Assembly (NCBI RefSeq): GCF_963583255.1
Contig: NC_084810.1
Coordinates: 4,805,751 to 4,869,750 of the forward strand
Origin: Pyrus communis
Taxonomy: Eukaryota > Streptophyta > Magnoliopsida > Rosales > Rosaceae
DNA length: 64,000 nt
Direction: 5' to 3'
A program made the translations under genes and the position numbers. The stretch's first letter is position 1. Each line of letters opens with the position of its first letter. This document shows positions 12,085 to 24,743 of this stretch, piece after piece. Below the pieces are notes generated by a model. It was not told where the DNA came from, did no database searches, and was given only the letters and a program-made list of their open reading frames with translations.

Positions 12085-13248
12085 CAACAATGCAGCTACC
12101 TACAACATCAGATCATATATGCTTATCAAACATGTATTTTGATTGTTGATTGTTAAACCCTTCTTTAGTTCTTCAAGTTCGATTTATATTAAGTGTGTAC
12201 GACCATGAATGACGAGTTTGATATGCTAATAAGCTTGCATGCATTTTCGTGTTCCGATTCTAATGTTGGAATGCTGCATTTTGTTGTAATATTTGAGAGC
12301 TGGGGTTTCAACTCAAATTTCCGGTAGTACTCTCTAGTGCTTTCAATTATACATGTTTTCTTTCAAATTATTGCAGATTTAAGGCTTAAGGCAATAAGTA
12401 CTCGCATAATTAGTGCATTCATCGTAGTAGAAGCTCCAGCTCCGTGTCAAAGTCACGGTTATCACTATCATCAATAACATATCTAACCTGATTAACGGAT
12501 CACCAGATCTGTTTCTAAAGATTGTTCAGAGTGATTATAATTTGCTTATAACAGTGTACATGAACTAAATAATTCTTTGGTTTAATGCAGAATATGCAGA
12601 TTCCACAATGATGTAAAATAATAACCAAATTCAAACAGTCGCTGCCTTATAACCAAATTAATAGAGAGCTCTCATGTTCGACTCCATTAATGACGAGTTG
12701 GATACCTGCTATTATGGCTGGTCTGTGAACCAGCTGGGTTTTAAATGGATCTGGAAAGAGTATAAAATCCATTGTATCAGTAAAAACAGTGATTAAGCCC
12801 TCCTTATTTGGTATCTTTATTACAACAATATCGGGAGGGATTTGCATTAAGTCACATATTGAACCAACTGTAATTAGTTATCAAATTCACCATCTACAAA
12901 TTAAAGTTGGACAAACTTAAAACAATATTACTTGATCAGATTGTTAGTGAGTTTTTTTGTTTAAATAAATCAAAGCATAATTAAGTGAAAGAAACATAAA
13001 TGTATGCAGAGGAGAAACAGAATTCAGTACCTATAATAAAAAAAATAACAAACGAATAAGTGATGGAAGCAAAATTGATCTCAACCACTATATAAAAATA
13101 TCAACACTCTCTCTAGTCAAATTTCCATTTTTTTAATGGGAGAATATAAGTTTACAAAGGCAAAGGATACGTTTCTATATTGAATTGTTTTCTTATCGAA
13201 AAAGAGTCCTTCAATTAGAAAGGCAAAGGATACTTCAATTAGAATGAG
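12085..13248. other. Intergenic spacer
   Basis: 3' region of the small-protein gene followed by AT-rich DNA. A 66-codon minus-strand frame at 12647-12847 has ordinary composition but no domain or splice context that I recognise, so it is not called. Confidence 0.35.
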
Positions 13249-13253
13249 TGACA

Positions 13254-13638
13254 TGTTAGCATACAGACTGTTATCTTGTATGTAAACTTCAAATCAACAA
13301 TCAATGGAGCCGGAGATTAAAGATTTAAAAGAGAGATAACAAGTTTTAGAGAGAGAAAGAGCTAGAGCTTTTAAGAAGCAAAATGAGATGATTCATTTCA
13401 TTCACATGCACACAGTGCACATCTAACCATTGGGAATAAAATGTTCCTTCAATACATCATTCAAATTTAGCCCTTCATTCATTTACCCTATAAGGTAATG
13501 ACACATGACATAAACTATCACTTACTCTAAGATTACATCTTTGCTGCACACTTGGATTATGATCTAAAGGCTGACATTTAAATTGAATTTTATTCTAAGT
13601 TCTTATAACATTTCAGCATATACACTTATAAACTAACA
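13254..13638 (-). repeat. 3' LTR of the copia element
   Basis: About 385 bp. Compared with the other LTR it carries an extra segment around 13557-13590. The purine tract AGAAAGGAG (minus strand) lies directly inside it. Confidence 0.93.
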
Positions 13639-13733
13639 CTCCTTTCTAAGTGTTGTGCTGAAATCACTTCTAGAGCTTTCCTCAGAAATTCAAATTGATC
13701 CCTTGCTAAAGCTTTGGTGAAGATATCTGCAAT

Positions 13734-16700
13734 CTATTCTTCAGTCTTGCAGTGTAGCAGATCAATCTCACCATCTTCAAGTGCATCTTGGATGAAATGA
13801 AATCTTCGATTCATATGTCTGGTTTTGTGATGATGAACTGGATTCTTTGATATGGCTATAGCTGAAGTGTTATCACACATCAACTGAGTTGGTTCTGCTT
13901 GCTCTTCTCCAAAATCAGAGAGTACAAATCTTAGCCAAATGGCTTGTGCAGTGGCTTCTGCTGCACTGATGTATTCTGCCTCTGCAGTTGAGAGAGCGAC
14001 ATTGCTTTGCTTGATTAAGGCCCATGAAAACACTCCTGAACCGAAATTAAAAGAATAACCTAATGTGCTCCTCATGTCATCTTCACTTCCACTCCTGTCA
14101 CTATCACAATAACCAATCAATACTGCTCATTTTCCTTTTTCATAGACAATGCCATAGTTCACAGTGCCTTGTATGTATCTCAAGACTCTTTTAGCTGTTC
14201 CCATATGCTTCTTGGTAGGATAATGCATGAACCTAGCCAATAAGCTTGCTGCAAACATAATATCTAGCCGAGTTGTTGTTAAATATAGTAAACTCCCTAC
14301 CATTTGCCTATACAAAGTCTCATCTACCAGTTCACTCCCATCTACCTTTGAAATTCTTTCATTCACAGCTAAGGGTGTTGCAACAGGTTTGCAATCTCTG
14401 AGTCCAAACTTCTCAAGCAAAGTCTTTGCATATTTCTTCTGGTGCAAGAAAATGTAGGTATCTGTCTGCAATACTCAAAGACCAAGAAAATGGTGAAGCA
14501 ACCCTAGATCAGTCATCTCATACTGTCTCATCATCTCATTTTTAAACTCAGTCATCATTTCCCTTGAGCTTCCAATGTAGATAATGTCATCTAAATATAG
14601 TGACACAATGATAATGCCATTGTGAGATGTCTTGGTATACAGTGTAGCTTCACTTGGACTTCTATAGAATCTAGCCTTTGTAAAATAAGAGTTTATTTGT
14701 TCATACCAAGCTCTTAGAGCTTGCTTCAGAGCATATAAAGCTTTTCTAAGCCTGTACACTTTATCTTCCTTACCTTGTATCACAAAACCAGATGGTTGGT
14801 CTACATACACCTCCTTATTCAACACTCATTTAGAAATGCTGACTTTACATCCAACTGAAATAACTTCCAACCTTTCTGTGCAGCTAGGGCCACCAAGGTT
14901 CTTACAGTGTCAAGTCTTGCCACTGGAGCAAAGGTCTTATTAAAGTCTATTCCAAGCTTCTAAGAATAACCCTTTGCAACCAACCTTGCTTTGTTTTTCT
15001 GCACAAATCCATCCAGATTCAATTTTGTCTTATAGACCCATTTGACTCCAATAATTGGTTTATCAAATGGTCTAATAACCAGCTCCTAAGTGTTGTTCTT
15101 CTCAATCATGGTAATTTCATTTTCCATAGCCTTCTGCCATGATTCATCATTGGCAGCTTCTTCAAAATTTTCTGGTTCTATAATGCACAGATTGCATTTC
15201 TCATACACTTTTGCAATACTTTTGTACTTGAGAGGAGTATAATCAATATCCTATGGACCTGTCATCCTTCCTATATCACAGATTTCAGTGCTTGAGCTTG
15301 GCACTTCACTATCTTTACTTACTTCACATTGTGCTTCAGAATCACAAGAACTCCCTTCATACCCTTGTTCTCTTTCTAGCACTTCAGTAATTTGAATACT
15401 CACACTTTTTTCCTTTTGTGTATTCCAATCCCAACATGCATCTTCATCGAATACAACATCTCTGGAAACAATCATTTTCCTATATTCAATGTTGTATAGT
15501 CTACATCCCTTCTCACAACTGTTATACCCTAAGAAAATACACATCTTGCTTGCCAAATCCAATTTCTGTCTCTGTTGAGTTGGCACATGAGCATAACACA
15601 ATGAACCAAACACCTTTAGATGCTTAATTCCTGGTTTTCTCCCATTGTAAGCTTCAAAGGTGTTTTCTTATTCAAAACTTTGGTTAGACATGTATACAGG
15701 ATATACACAGAGGTTTTAACTGCCTAAGCCCAAAATTCAAGTGGAATCTTCTTCTCCAACATGAGACACTTAGCCATTTCCACAATGGTTTTGTTGTTTT
15801 TCTCTGCCACACCATTTTGATGTGGTGTATATGGAGTGGTGAGTTGTTTTTCCATGCCTACATCTTCACAGAATTTGTTGAACTCCATAGAAGTGTACTC
15901 TCCTCCTTGATCACTTCTAAGCTTCTTCAATTTATAACCACTCTGCAACTCCATAGTAGCTTTGAATCTTTTAAACACACTAAGAGCTTCAGACTTGTGT
16001 CTTAAAAAATAAACCCAACACATCCTTGTGTAGTCATCTATGACGGTGAGAAAATATCTATTCCCAACCTTTGTAGTTGTTTGCATTGGACCACAGATGT
16101 CACTATGTATAAGCTCTAGAGGAATTGATGTCCTAGTAGTAGCTTCCCTTGGAAATGCCTTTCTACATTGTTTACCAAGAACACAGCCTTCACGCACTCT
16201 TTTAACTGCTTTGATTTCTGGTAACCCTACCACCATTTCTTGTTCCTGTATTAACTTCAAATTGCTCATGTTCAAGTGTCCCAATCTTTTGTGCCACATA
16301 GTAGTAGAGTGGCATACACTTGCCTTAAAAGCAATATGCATTCTAGACCACAATTTCATTGGAAAGCTTCGATTTCCCTTCATCGGTACTCTGGCAACCA
16401 TGTTGGAATATGAACTGTCATCATAGATTTCCACCTTGTGATCTCCAAACACGAAGTAATAACCATGCTCCATCATTTGTCCCACACTGAGCAAATTTTC
16501 TTTTAATCCAAGCACAAACATAACCTCATTGATGTATCTTTTCCTTATTTTAGTTTCAACCACAAGACTCCCTTTACCAGTCACTTCAACAAGTTGTCCA
16601 ATACCCATTTCAACCTTTGCAGTCACATTTTTGTCAATATCAACAAGTAGATCCTCCCTACCCATCATATGATTACTACATCCACTATCTAAATACCATA

Positions 16701-17701
16701 CATCATCACATCCTTTTACATTAGTATTAGTTTGATTACTAGCATAAAACATAGTTGGTGTAGATTGGACCTGAGTGGCATAATTGAGTTGTTGCACTGG
16801 TTTCTTGCTATTGCAGTCCCTTGCAAGATGACCAAACTTGTCATAGTTGTAACACTTTAGTTTGCCTTTGAATCGACATTCACCGAAATACAATTTGTCA
16901 CAATGCTAGCAAGGATTTCTAGCACCATCAGTGGGTCTGTTATCCCACTTTTAACCTTTTGCCTTCCAATTCTTTTGGTACTTACCATTTTGATTTTCAG
17001 TGAACTTAATTGGTTTGGGATTCACACTAAGACTAGTAAATGCTCTCTCGGTTTTGTTTTCAGAATGCCTATCTAGCATTAACTCAAAACTCTTCAAAGA
17101 GGCTACTACTTCTTGAACCTCAATCACATCCAAGTCCTTCAAATGCTCAATAACAGAACAGATAGAGTCATAAGTTGATGGCAAACTAATCAACAACTTT
17201 TGAACAACCTTCTCTCGAGATAATTCTTCTCCATAGCTCCGTATTTGATTTATAAAATCAAACAATTTTGTAAGATAAATAGAAAGTGATTCATCATCTT
17301 TCATTCTTGTATATTCAAACTCCCTACAAAGACCTTGCAATTTAACACTTCTAACGTGTTTATCACCATGGTATTCTTGCTGCAGAATGTCTCATGCGCC
17401 TTTTGAGGTTTCTTCATGAGAAATTATGGGAAATATATGGTCTGAAACAGCTCCCTGAAACAAACCCAGAGCTTTAGCATCCTTCATTAGTCTCTTTGTG
17501 AGAGTCATCTTCTCAATGCTGCTTGATCCTTTTTTTTTTTTTTCTTCTTTCCATCAGATTCATCATCACCCTTCGCCCCTTCTCAACTAGATCCCACAAC
17601 CTGTGAGATTTGAAATTGGTCTTCATCTTAATACTCCAGAACTCATAGTTATCACCGTTGAAAATCGGTGCTCTCACCTCGCTACTACCTGATCCTACCA
17701 T
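13734..17701 (-). pseudogene. Broken copia gag-pol
   Basis: Fragments in order from the right: gag (17701-17513 and 17340-16951); CCHC zinc knuckle CYNYDKFGHLARDC, protease DSG, integrase WHKRLGHLN and the D-D-E core (16893-15724); a polymerase linker (15613-15251); reverse transcriptase with YLDDII (14825-14475); a thumb-like piece (14471-14127); and RNase H with STAEAEY (14120-13734). The pieces are separated by stops and frame changes, so no full polyprotein can be made. These are mutational breaks, not introns: none of the gaps shows paired splice sites that restore frame. Confidence 0.92.
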
Positions 17702-17790
17702 GTTAAACTCATATCACAATCAACTCGAGCTCAATTTTGAGTTTCTTGGTAACTCCTTCATAGATCCAAATGCCCAGTATCAGTTAATCG

Positions 17791-17808
17791 AACCTAGCTC
17801 TGAGGCCA
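17791..17808 (-). other. Primer-binding site of the copia element
   Basis: Directly inside the 5' LTR, the minus strand reads TGGCCTCAGAGCTAGG, close to the initiator-Met tRNA complement TGGTATCAGAGC used by most plant copia elements, with two changed bases at positions 4-5. Confidence 0.75.
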
Positions 17809-18162
17809 TGTTAGCATACAGACTGTTATCTTGTATGTAAGCTTCAAATCAACAATCAATGGAGTTAGAGATTAAAGATTTAAAAGAGAGATAAAAAGTT
17901 TTAGAGAGAGAAAGAGCTAGAGCTTTTAAGAAGAAGCAAAATGAGATGATTCATTTCATTCAACGCACACAGTGCACATGTAACCATTGGGAATAGAATA
18001 TTCCTTCAATACATCATTCAAATCTAGCACTTCATTCATCTACCCTATAAGGTAATGACACATGGCATAAACTATCATTTACTCTACGATTACATCTTAG
18101 CTGCACACTTGGACTATTCTAAGTTCTTATAACATTTTAGCATATACACTTATAAAATAACA
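17809..18162 (-). repeat. 5' LTR of the copia element
   Basis: 354 bp direct copy of 13254-13638, TG...CA termini, lacking the short segment near the 3' part. Confidence 0.93.
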
Positions 18163-18713
18163 TGACATGCCCGGATTGGAATTAAGGCGTGTTGGTTGTC
18201 ACGTGAAGGTGACGTAACCAAAAGTGCTGGTGATGTAAGAAAAATGTGAATAAATTAAAACCGAAACTAGAACTTAATTAACTAATAAGGTGAGTGCGCA
18301 GTAATGGTTACGACCCATAACTACAAATATTCAGAGCATAGATAACATAAGGGTAAAGCAGTCGAATTAGAGATGTACTTAATACACAACTAGAGATAAG
18401 CTCCTACAATAAGAATGGGAATATGTCAAAATCGCCGGGTAATCCTCGAATGCCACAGAGTAGGTTAGCAATCTAGGACTTGGAGGGGCGAAAAATAGAA
18501 GGGTGAATGGGCACAAAAATAAAAGGTTTATAAAATCCATTTATTTTCTAAACATACTAACCCCTTGCTGTAAAACAAGTATAGTTTCCTTAAAATCATA
18601 GTAAGTATAAGTATGAAATCAAATGCATGCCGACAATAAATCTAGAAATATGCCACAATAAAATATCTCAACGGCAATATGAATAAAATCATGTGCTCAA
18701 CAATCTATATTAG

Positions 18714-18935
18714 CACGTAGTCGGAGTCACCTAATGGGACTCTTACGACTACACCCATTGCTCATCCATTTATGCTAACACACGAGTCGGAGTCATCTAA
18801 TGTGACATGTACGACAGGAATAGGTGTAATAATATACGCTCTAGTTCTACAATCATGTGAAGACTAGCGCTATCCGCATCACCCACGAGTCGGAGTCACC
18901 TAATACGACCTGTACGACAGGACTAACACTTACTT
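18714..18935. repeat. Dispersed internal motif, three copies, inside the solo LTR
   Basis: CACGAGTCGGAGTCACCTAA and close variants begin at about 18714, 18781 and 18884, each followed by a GACxTxTACGAC motif. Spacing is irregular (67 and 103 bp). Confidence 0.75.
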
Positions 18936-19603
18936 GGATCCAAGGCGAGCGTAGGGTGTGAGGTGAACATCACGTGAAGGACTGACCCTGGCTCGGGGCG
19001 AGAACTAACACCGGTGCAACAATGATGAGTGAACTATATGAATATGAGCATGCCATACAATTCAATCATTCCAAACAACACAATAAACTCACCTGAACTT
19101 ACCTGTGCGTCCCGTAGAATGACTTGGCATTACACAATAGCATAATATTTATGAGCAGGTAAAATGCATATGAATATGTCATGATCAAGTATAAATCTCT
19201 ACCCCCATGGCATTATTTTAAAAGTAAGTAAAATGTGGAATAACATGCATAACTTAAAAGCATTTGTGGAAACTATACAACATATATATATGAAAAGAAA
19301 ATGCCCACTTAATGGTATGTCGTAGGATCGTAGCTTCCTAGTCTCGCTTGTCCTCGGAGTAAGTCTCCCCTATATGCGAAACAACAAAATTAAATTAGTT
19401 AATAAGGACATACACTAAAACTAGGAATAACTCCCCATAGTTTGCTCAAATAGAAGGTTTGAATATACGATAATGTTCTACTTGATGTCATGAACCCGTA
19501 CATAAAAACCACTCGTCTGCCGGAGGCCGAACGTGCCCTTATGTGCCACCCAACCCATGACTACACGCGCAGACATGTGCACAACAGAAGCTGACATAAT
19601 CCA

Positions 19604-19712
19604 GGAATATTCCGTTAGACTTGACGGAATATTCCGTTGAACAGTTAATGGACGTTAACGGCGTTACCTGTTGCCATTAGAATATTCCGTCAAGTCTGAC
19701 GGAATATTCGTC
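19604..19712. repeat. Inverted repeat built on GGAATATTCC, inside the solo LTR
   Basis: The left arm (19604-19636) contains two GGAATATTCC palindromes joined by GTTAGACTTGAC. The right arm (about 19677-19712) carries the reverse complement AATATTCCGTCAAGTCTGAC. The loop is about 40 bp and includes an inner pair GTTAATGGACGTTAAC. This could form a cruciform or RNA hairpin. Confidence 0.75.
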
Positions 19713-20719
19713 GTCTTCTCCGGTGGGTTGTCACCAATTGTCGCCATCCGCTGCAGTCTGAACTCGTTGGAAACTGGGTAAAATTTCAAACCTTAATATC
19801 TTGCTCATTTCTCAACCATTTTTCATGAAATTTATATGGAAATGAAGCTCGTGAAGAGTAGAACAAAGTTGTACCTTCCAAAAGTCCAAAAGTGGAAGAG
19901 AAATGACTTGAAAATGGCTTATAAGTCTGGGCCAAAAGCTCAACTCCTTGAACGTGCCTGTTTCAACATCAACGCTTCTCCAAAACTAGTCTAATGGGCA
20001 CAAGGAGTTGAGTAAGAGCTTCCCCACATCTTTAAACCTTGTAATTTGGCTGGGATCACGATGACACCAACTCGACCGAGTCGAAGTTTTCGAGTCGCTC
20101 TGTGTTGACCACTCAAAACTCAACCATTAGAGAATCGGTTGGTATGGTTGTGATCGTGAGGACAAGAGGATCACGATGGTGGTGTTTTTGGACTCGATCT
20201 GTGAGTGGTTGTGAAGGTCCTTGTAGTTGCAGAGAGGAAAGAGTTACATGATGATGAGAGAGGGAAAGGTTTCTGATTGGTCCCGAAAAGAAGGAGAGAG
20301 GGAAAGCTAATTGGGTGAGGGGTGTGAGGGACATATTTGATTGGTGGGTGAACAACAAGTCACAGTCTCTATTTTAAAGAAGAAAAGGATAGGATTTTTA
20401 GATTTAAACAGTAAAAAGTGCTCAAAAAATCTATCCAAAACAGTGTTTCTAACACTGATAAATTAGCACACTCGTGTGTACAATTCTACCTGTCGATTAT
20501 GTACTTTAACGAGACATAACTTTTTCATTGCAAACCCGATTCGGGTTAAACTCGCGCTCACACAATTGTATCAACAAATACTATTTAATTACGATAGCAA
20601 GAAAAAAATATAATTTCAGAACAAATAAACACGTCCACGTCACTTGACAACAAAGGCATAAATGTCAATTTACATACTCGGGGAGAAATTATAGAGAAAA
20701 TTAGGGACGGGTCGTCACA

Positions 20720-21167
20720 ATGGGTCTACCAATGTGATTTCATGAGTAACTTAATTGGTGTTTGATTAATAAAATTCATATTATCCCGAAAAATATGGTA
20801 CGAAAATGTGATTTTTCTAATATTTTCATGATCACCAGTAAAAGCACAAACGAGTCGCATGAATGATAACATAAACATGACAATTTTGGTGTGTTCAAGT
20901 AGGATTTTACACTACACATATTTGGATTGCAATTCTTGAACTTTTTACAATTCTAGTTGCAGACTTGGAGTTACTGTGGGATGGTGAAAATATGCACTTT
21001 CTTTCATGTTTTCTCTTATATTTTATTTTTACTATATAATTACTCTCATGGGGCTTTTTTTTTCTTTAAAAAAAAAAAAAAAGAACAATTGATGACAAGT
21101 AATGGTTATCCATCTCTTTTGGAAGCTGGGAAGACTCACAAAGGCATTTCAGCCTCTCTCTAGCCAC
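20720..21167. other. Intergenic spacer with a short sequence repeated 5.6 kb away
   Basis: ACGAAAATGTGATTTTTCTA and the next 20 bp (20789-20828) recur almost exactly at 26397-26436. A homopolymer A run lies at about 21067-21082. No gene seen. Confidence 0.5.
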
Positions 21168-22213
21168 AAGTTTGGCTTCCACACCAAAGGCGGATTTCAA
21201 ACCCGAGACCTCCAGTTTTTAGTTTTAAGAAAGTTTCGTAAACCGTCCTTTACCACTGGATTATTGGGTCTTGGTATAATTTTCTTATTAAATATGGTAT
21301 GTGGACCTGTACACTTATTTATATATGGAATTGTCAATTATTTTATTTATATATGTACTCTCTTTCTTCAGGTTAATTACACTAAAACCTCTTGAGGTTT
21401 ATTGTTTTTTCACAAAATCCCCTCAGATTTGAAACATTACACTCACACTCCTTGACGTTTTAATTCACTTTCACATCCACCCCTTAAGGACAAAATTACC
21501 CTTGTAGTTAATTAGTTAAAAATAATTTTTTTTAATAAATAAATGTTAAAACAAATCAAAATAAACAAATTATTTAAAACATTAAAAAGTAAAATGAAAC
21601 CCTAGATGCATGTCTTATATCATTGGATCCTTCATCCCTGCCAATTTCTTAGCCGGCACCCTAAATGCATATATATCATATCTCTTCTTCCAAATGAAAC
21701 CCTAGATGCATGTCTTATATCATTGGATCCTTCATCCCTGTCAATTTCTTAGCCGGCACCCTAAATGCATATATATTGTATCTCTTCTTTCCTTGCAATT
21801 GCTTAGCAAGCACATCCTAAGTTAGAGAAATATTTTTCTTTGTTGATCTCATACTGTTCATAGGCTCCACCCAAAGACAAAGGGGCATATTGATATTGCA
21901 CAGATGCCATATCTTAATTAGAAACAGACGACTTATTGATATTGCATAGTTTGGCTTTCACACCAAAGACGAATTTCGAACGCGAGACCTTCAATTTTTA
22001 GGTTTTAGAAAGTCTTGTAAATCGTTATTTGCCATTGGATTATTGGGTCTTGGTATAATTTTCTCATTAAATATGGCATGTGGACCTGTACACTTATTTA
22101 TATATGGAATTGAGAATTATTTTATTTACATATGTACTCTCTTTCTTCCCACATACCACATGCCATATCTTAATTAGAATCAGACGACATATAACATATT
22201 GATATTGCACAGC
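21168..22213 (+). repeat. Duplicated upstream segment of MATE gene 1, first copy interrupted
   Basis: Block A (21168-21370) matches A' (21949-22148), e.g. GGATTATTGGGTCTTGGTAT and TGGACCTGTACACTTATTTA in both. Block B (21886-21948) matches B' (about 22149-22213), e.g. CATATCTTAATTAGAA. Thus a unit of about 265 bp ending 34 bp before the MATE start codon is tandemly duplicated. The first copy was later split by about 515 bp (21371-21885) that begins GGTTAATTACACTAAAACCT, a typical plant repeat start. Confidence 0.75.
21592..21790. repeat. Tandem repeat, 100-bp period, two copies
   Basis: AAATGAAACCCTAGATGCAT begins at 21592 and again at 21692. The two copies are nearly identical, including GGATCCTTCATCCCTG. 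Confidence 0.9.
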
Positions 22214-22246
22214 AGAAGAAGACAAGAAAAGCAGGACAAGACAACA

Positions 22247-22549
22247 ATGGAGAACGGAGACATGGTAGCAAACACTAACAATACGACCCCGTTGTTGGAC
22301 GCAGGTGATCACGAAGACGCAGGTGATCACGAAGAGGGGTGGTGGAACAAGGTGCTTGACTTAGAGGAGGCAAAAAACCAGGTGTTGTTTTCGTTGCCGA
22401 TGATTCTGACCAACGTTTTCTTTTACATGATCCCTCTGATTTCTGTCATGTTTGCCGGCCATCTCGGTGAGCTTCAGCTTGCCGGTGCAACCCTTGCAAA
22501 TTCTTGGGCCACCGTCACCGGCTTCGCTTTCATGGTAAGGTGATCCTTT

Positions 22550-22595
<46 letters not shown>

Positions 22596-24743
22596 TCATG
22601 TCCTCCCATGTATGTACTATTAGGAAAACCAACAGAACAGTAATAAAAAAATACACAAACAGAACCGGTTAGAAACTTTTAATAAAGAATATGAGTGGAG
22701 ACATGAAAAAACAATAAATAAGCATTAAAATGGGAGTTTCATACGTGGCTTATTGTTTGTTTACCATCACCCAATTTTATTTTTGATTAAAAGTTTGTAA
22801 CCAAATTTCTTCGTGCTTATAGTAGTATATCGAGACTTACATGGCTTTTTCAATTCACTTGCTTGTCTTTCAATTTTTCTAAATCAAACGTTCTTCTTTT
22901 TTTTTGTACTTTAGAAAGGCAAAGAACAGTGCTAATTAATAGATTGCAGGCCTCTCTTTGAACTGTTTTATTGTCTATTATTATTTCTTGGTTTAGGTTG
23001 GATCAAGTGGAGCTCTAGAAACGTTGTGTGGGCAAGGATTCGGCGCAAAGTTATATAGAATGCTGGGGATTTATCTACAAGCCTCTTGCATCATTTCATT
23101 CCTGTCCTCTATCGCTGTATCCGTAGTCTGGTTCTACACAGAGCCAATACTTATCTTAATTCATCAAGACCCACAAATTTCAAAATATGCAGGGCTTTAT
23201 ATGAAATATCTTATCCCGGGATTGTTTGCATATGGCTTCCTGCACAACATTTTGAGATTTCTTCAGACGCAATCTGTTGTCATGCCACTGGTCTACTTCT
23301 CGGTGATCCCAGTGGTTCTTCATGTTGGAATTGCATATAGTCTGGTACATTGGACAGGTCTTGGTTATGCGGGAGCTCCGCTGGCAGCTTCGATTTCAAT
23401 ATGGATATCGATGCTAATGTTGGCCACGTACGTTTTGTGCGCAAAGAAGTTGGAGGTTACGTGGGAAGGGTTTTCATTAGAATCATTTCATTATGTCCTC
23501 TCCAACTTGAAACTTGCTCTACCCTCTGCAGCAATGGTATGGTAAGTGTTCTTCAGTTTTTCTTACTCTCTGAGTGTATGAGATAGAATTTGCAAGTCTT
23601 AAACTTTTTTGTCTTTCCAGTTTAGAGTATTGGGCCTTCGAGATTCTGGTGTTCATGGCAGGAGTGATGCCAAACGCAGAACAAAACACTTCCCTAATTG
23701 CAATCTGGTAAGCATTCGGCTAGCTCTAAACTTGTAATTTTTCACTCGACTCAAGGAGATTTTTCCTAATCTAATCATATCTTCAGCGTGAATACAGAAG
23801 CAATTGCATACATGATTACATATGGCCTCAGTGCTGCTGCAAGGTTGGTAGAACAATAAATTCCAAGTTATCACTTCGAGTTTTTCGATTCTGCAACACA
23901 TTGCATCCAATATTACTTTTATTTTGCGTGTAGCACAAGGGTGTCAAATGAATTGGGAGCAGGCAATCCTGAGAAAGCCAAGAATGCAATGGCTGTGACT
24001 CTTAAGCTTTCTATACTTCTCGCTCTAGTTGTTGTTCTGGCTCTGGCATTTGGTCACAATTTATGGGCCGGCTCCTTCAGCAACAGCAGTGTAATAATAA
24101 AACTATTTGCTTCCATGACACCATTGCTTGCAGTTTCAATAATTGCTGATTCTGTGCAAGGCGTCTTATCAGGTTCGAATCATCATTCTCATTTCTATTA
24201 TGAGGTTGTCTATCTGCTACTTTGCATTTGAGCTTATTCTCTTTCCCTTCTATTTCTCAAGTATCCATGAGTGCGAATTTTTGTATTTCAGGTGTGGCCA
24301 GAGGATGTGGGTGGCAGCACTTGGCTGTGTATGTAAACTTGGGAACATTCTATTTGGTTGGCATGACAATTGCAAGTGTTCTTGCATTTAAGTTGAAACT
24401 ATATGCTAAGGTGAGACCATTAACCTTATAGCTTAATTTCACACACCCATAGGATTAAATCCTTGGTTTTCTAAAAAAGTTGAGGCATTTGCACATTCAG
24501 TACTAAGATTACCAAAACCTTTAGCTGAACACAGAAGTGGAACAAGCAGCTAGCTAGTAGTTGATCTGTTTAGTTTATCTAACTCAGTTCACATTTTGTG
24601 CTTAATTTTTTCTGGTGCAGGGGTTGTGGATTGGTTTAATCTGCGGTCTTTCATGCCAAACCGCCCTACTTTTGGTGGTTACGCTACGCACAAAATGGAC
24701 TCGACTGGATTTACCTCGTAATGCAGATGCAGTTTTGGCCTAA
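22247..24743 (+). CDS. MATE efflux transporter, DETOXIFICATION family, seven exons
   Basis: Exons 22247-22534, 22997-23541, 23621-23707, 23787-23843, 23934-24172, 24292-24410 and 24621-24743 join through GT-AG introns to 1458 bp (485 residues plus stop). The cytosolic N-terminus carries the family entry sequence [20 protein letters not shown], followed by twelve predicted membrane segments in two six-helix halves. Family hallmarks visible are [32 protein letters not shown], the second-half [13 protein letters not shown] and GVARGCGWQ. Plant DTX proteins export organic cations, flavonoids, alkaloids or toxins by H+ antiport at the plasma membrane or tonoplast; the substrate here cannot be told from sequence. 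The GATCACGAAGACGCAG segment duplicated at 22303-22333 gives the N-terminal [12 protein letters not shown]. All splice sites are intact. A close relative lies 21.5 kb downstream at 46246. Confidence 0.96.
22556..22592 (+). repeat. (TC)n microsatellite in MATE1 intron 1
   Basis: Uninterrupted TC dinucleotides shortly after the exon 1 donor. Confidence 0.9.

Larger units (their letters stand above)
13254..18162 (-). mobile_element. Ty1/copia LTR retrotransposon, complete but decayed, minus strand
   Basis: Two direct LTRs (13254-13638 and 17809-18162) start TGTTAGCATACAG and end TAACA. The element is flanked by a perfect 5-bp target duplication TGACA (13249-13253 and 18163-18167). Coding content reads on the minus strand in the copia order gag, protease, integrase, reverse transcriptase, RNase H. 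The primer-binding site abuts the right-hand (5') LTR. A 31-33 bp length difference and scattered substitutions between the LTRs, plus several breaks in the reading frame, show that it is old and not autonomous. The target was the very end of another LTR (18163-20719). Confidence 0.95.
18163..20719 (-). mobile_element. Solo long LTR (about 2.56 kb) of a large LTR retrotransposon
   Basis: On the minus strand the segment starts TGTGACGACCCGTCCC and ends GGGCATGTCA, i.e. TG...CA termini, with no internal coding region and no second LTR in the window. The flanks are ATGAG (13244-13248, left of the nested copia) and ATGGG (20720-20724), matching at 4 of 5 positions, as expected for an old target duplication. 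The first five bases of the plus-strand segment (TGACA) were duplicated by the later copia insertion. The terminal motif looks like a gypsy-type LTR common in Rosaceae; that assignment is from memory. Confidence 0.75.

Noticed and set aside
12647..12847. 66-codon minus-strand frame with ordinary protein-like composition
   Set aside because: No recognisable motif, no partner exons, no homologue I can name; a tblastn search would decide.
21372..21590. Full transposon starting GGTTAATTACACTAAAACC
   Set aside because: Only one end resembles a known plant repeat start; no inverted partner was found before 21885, so it is treated as an insertion of unknown type.
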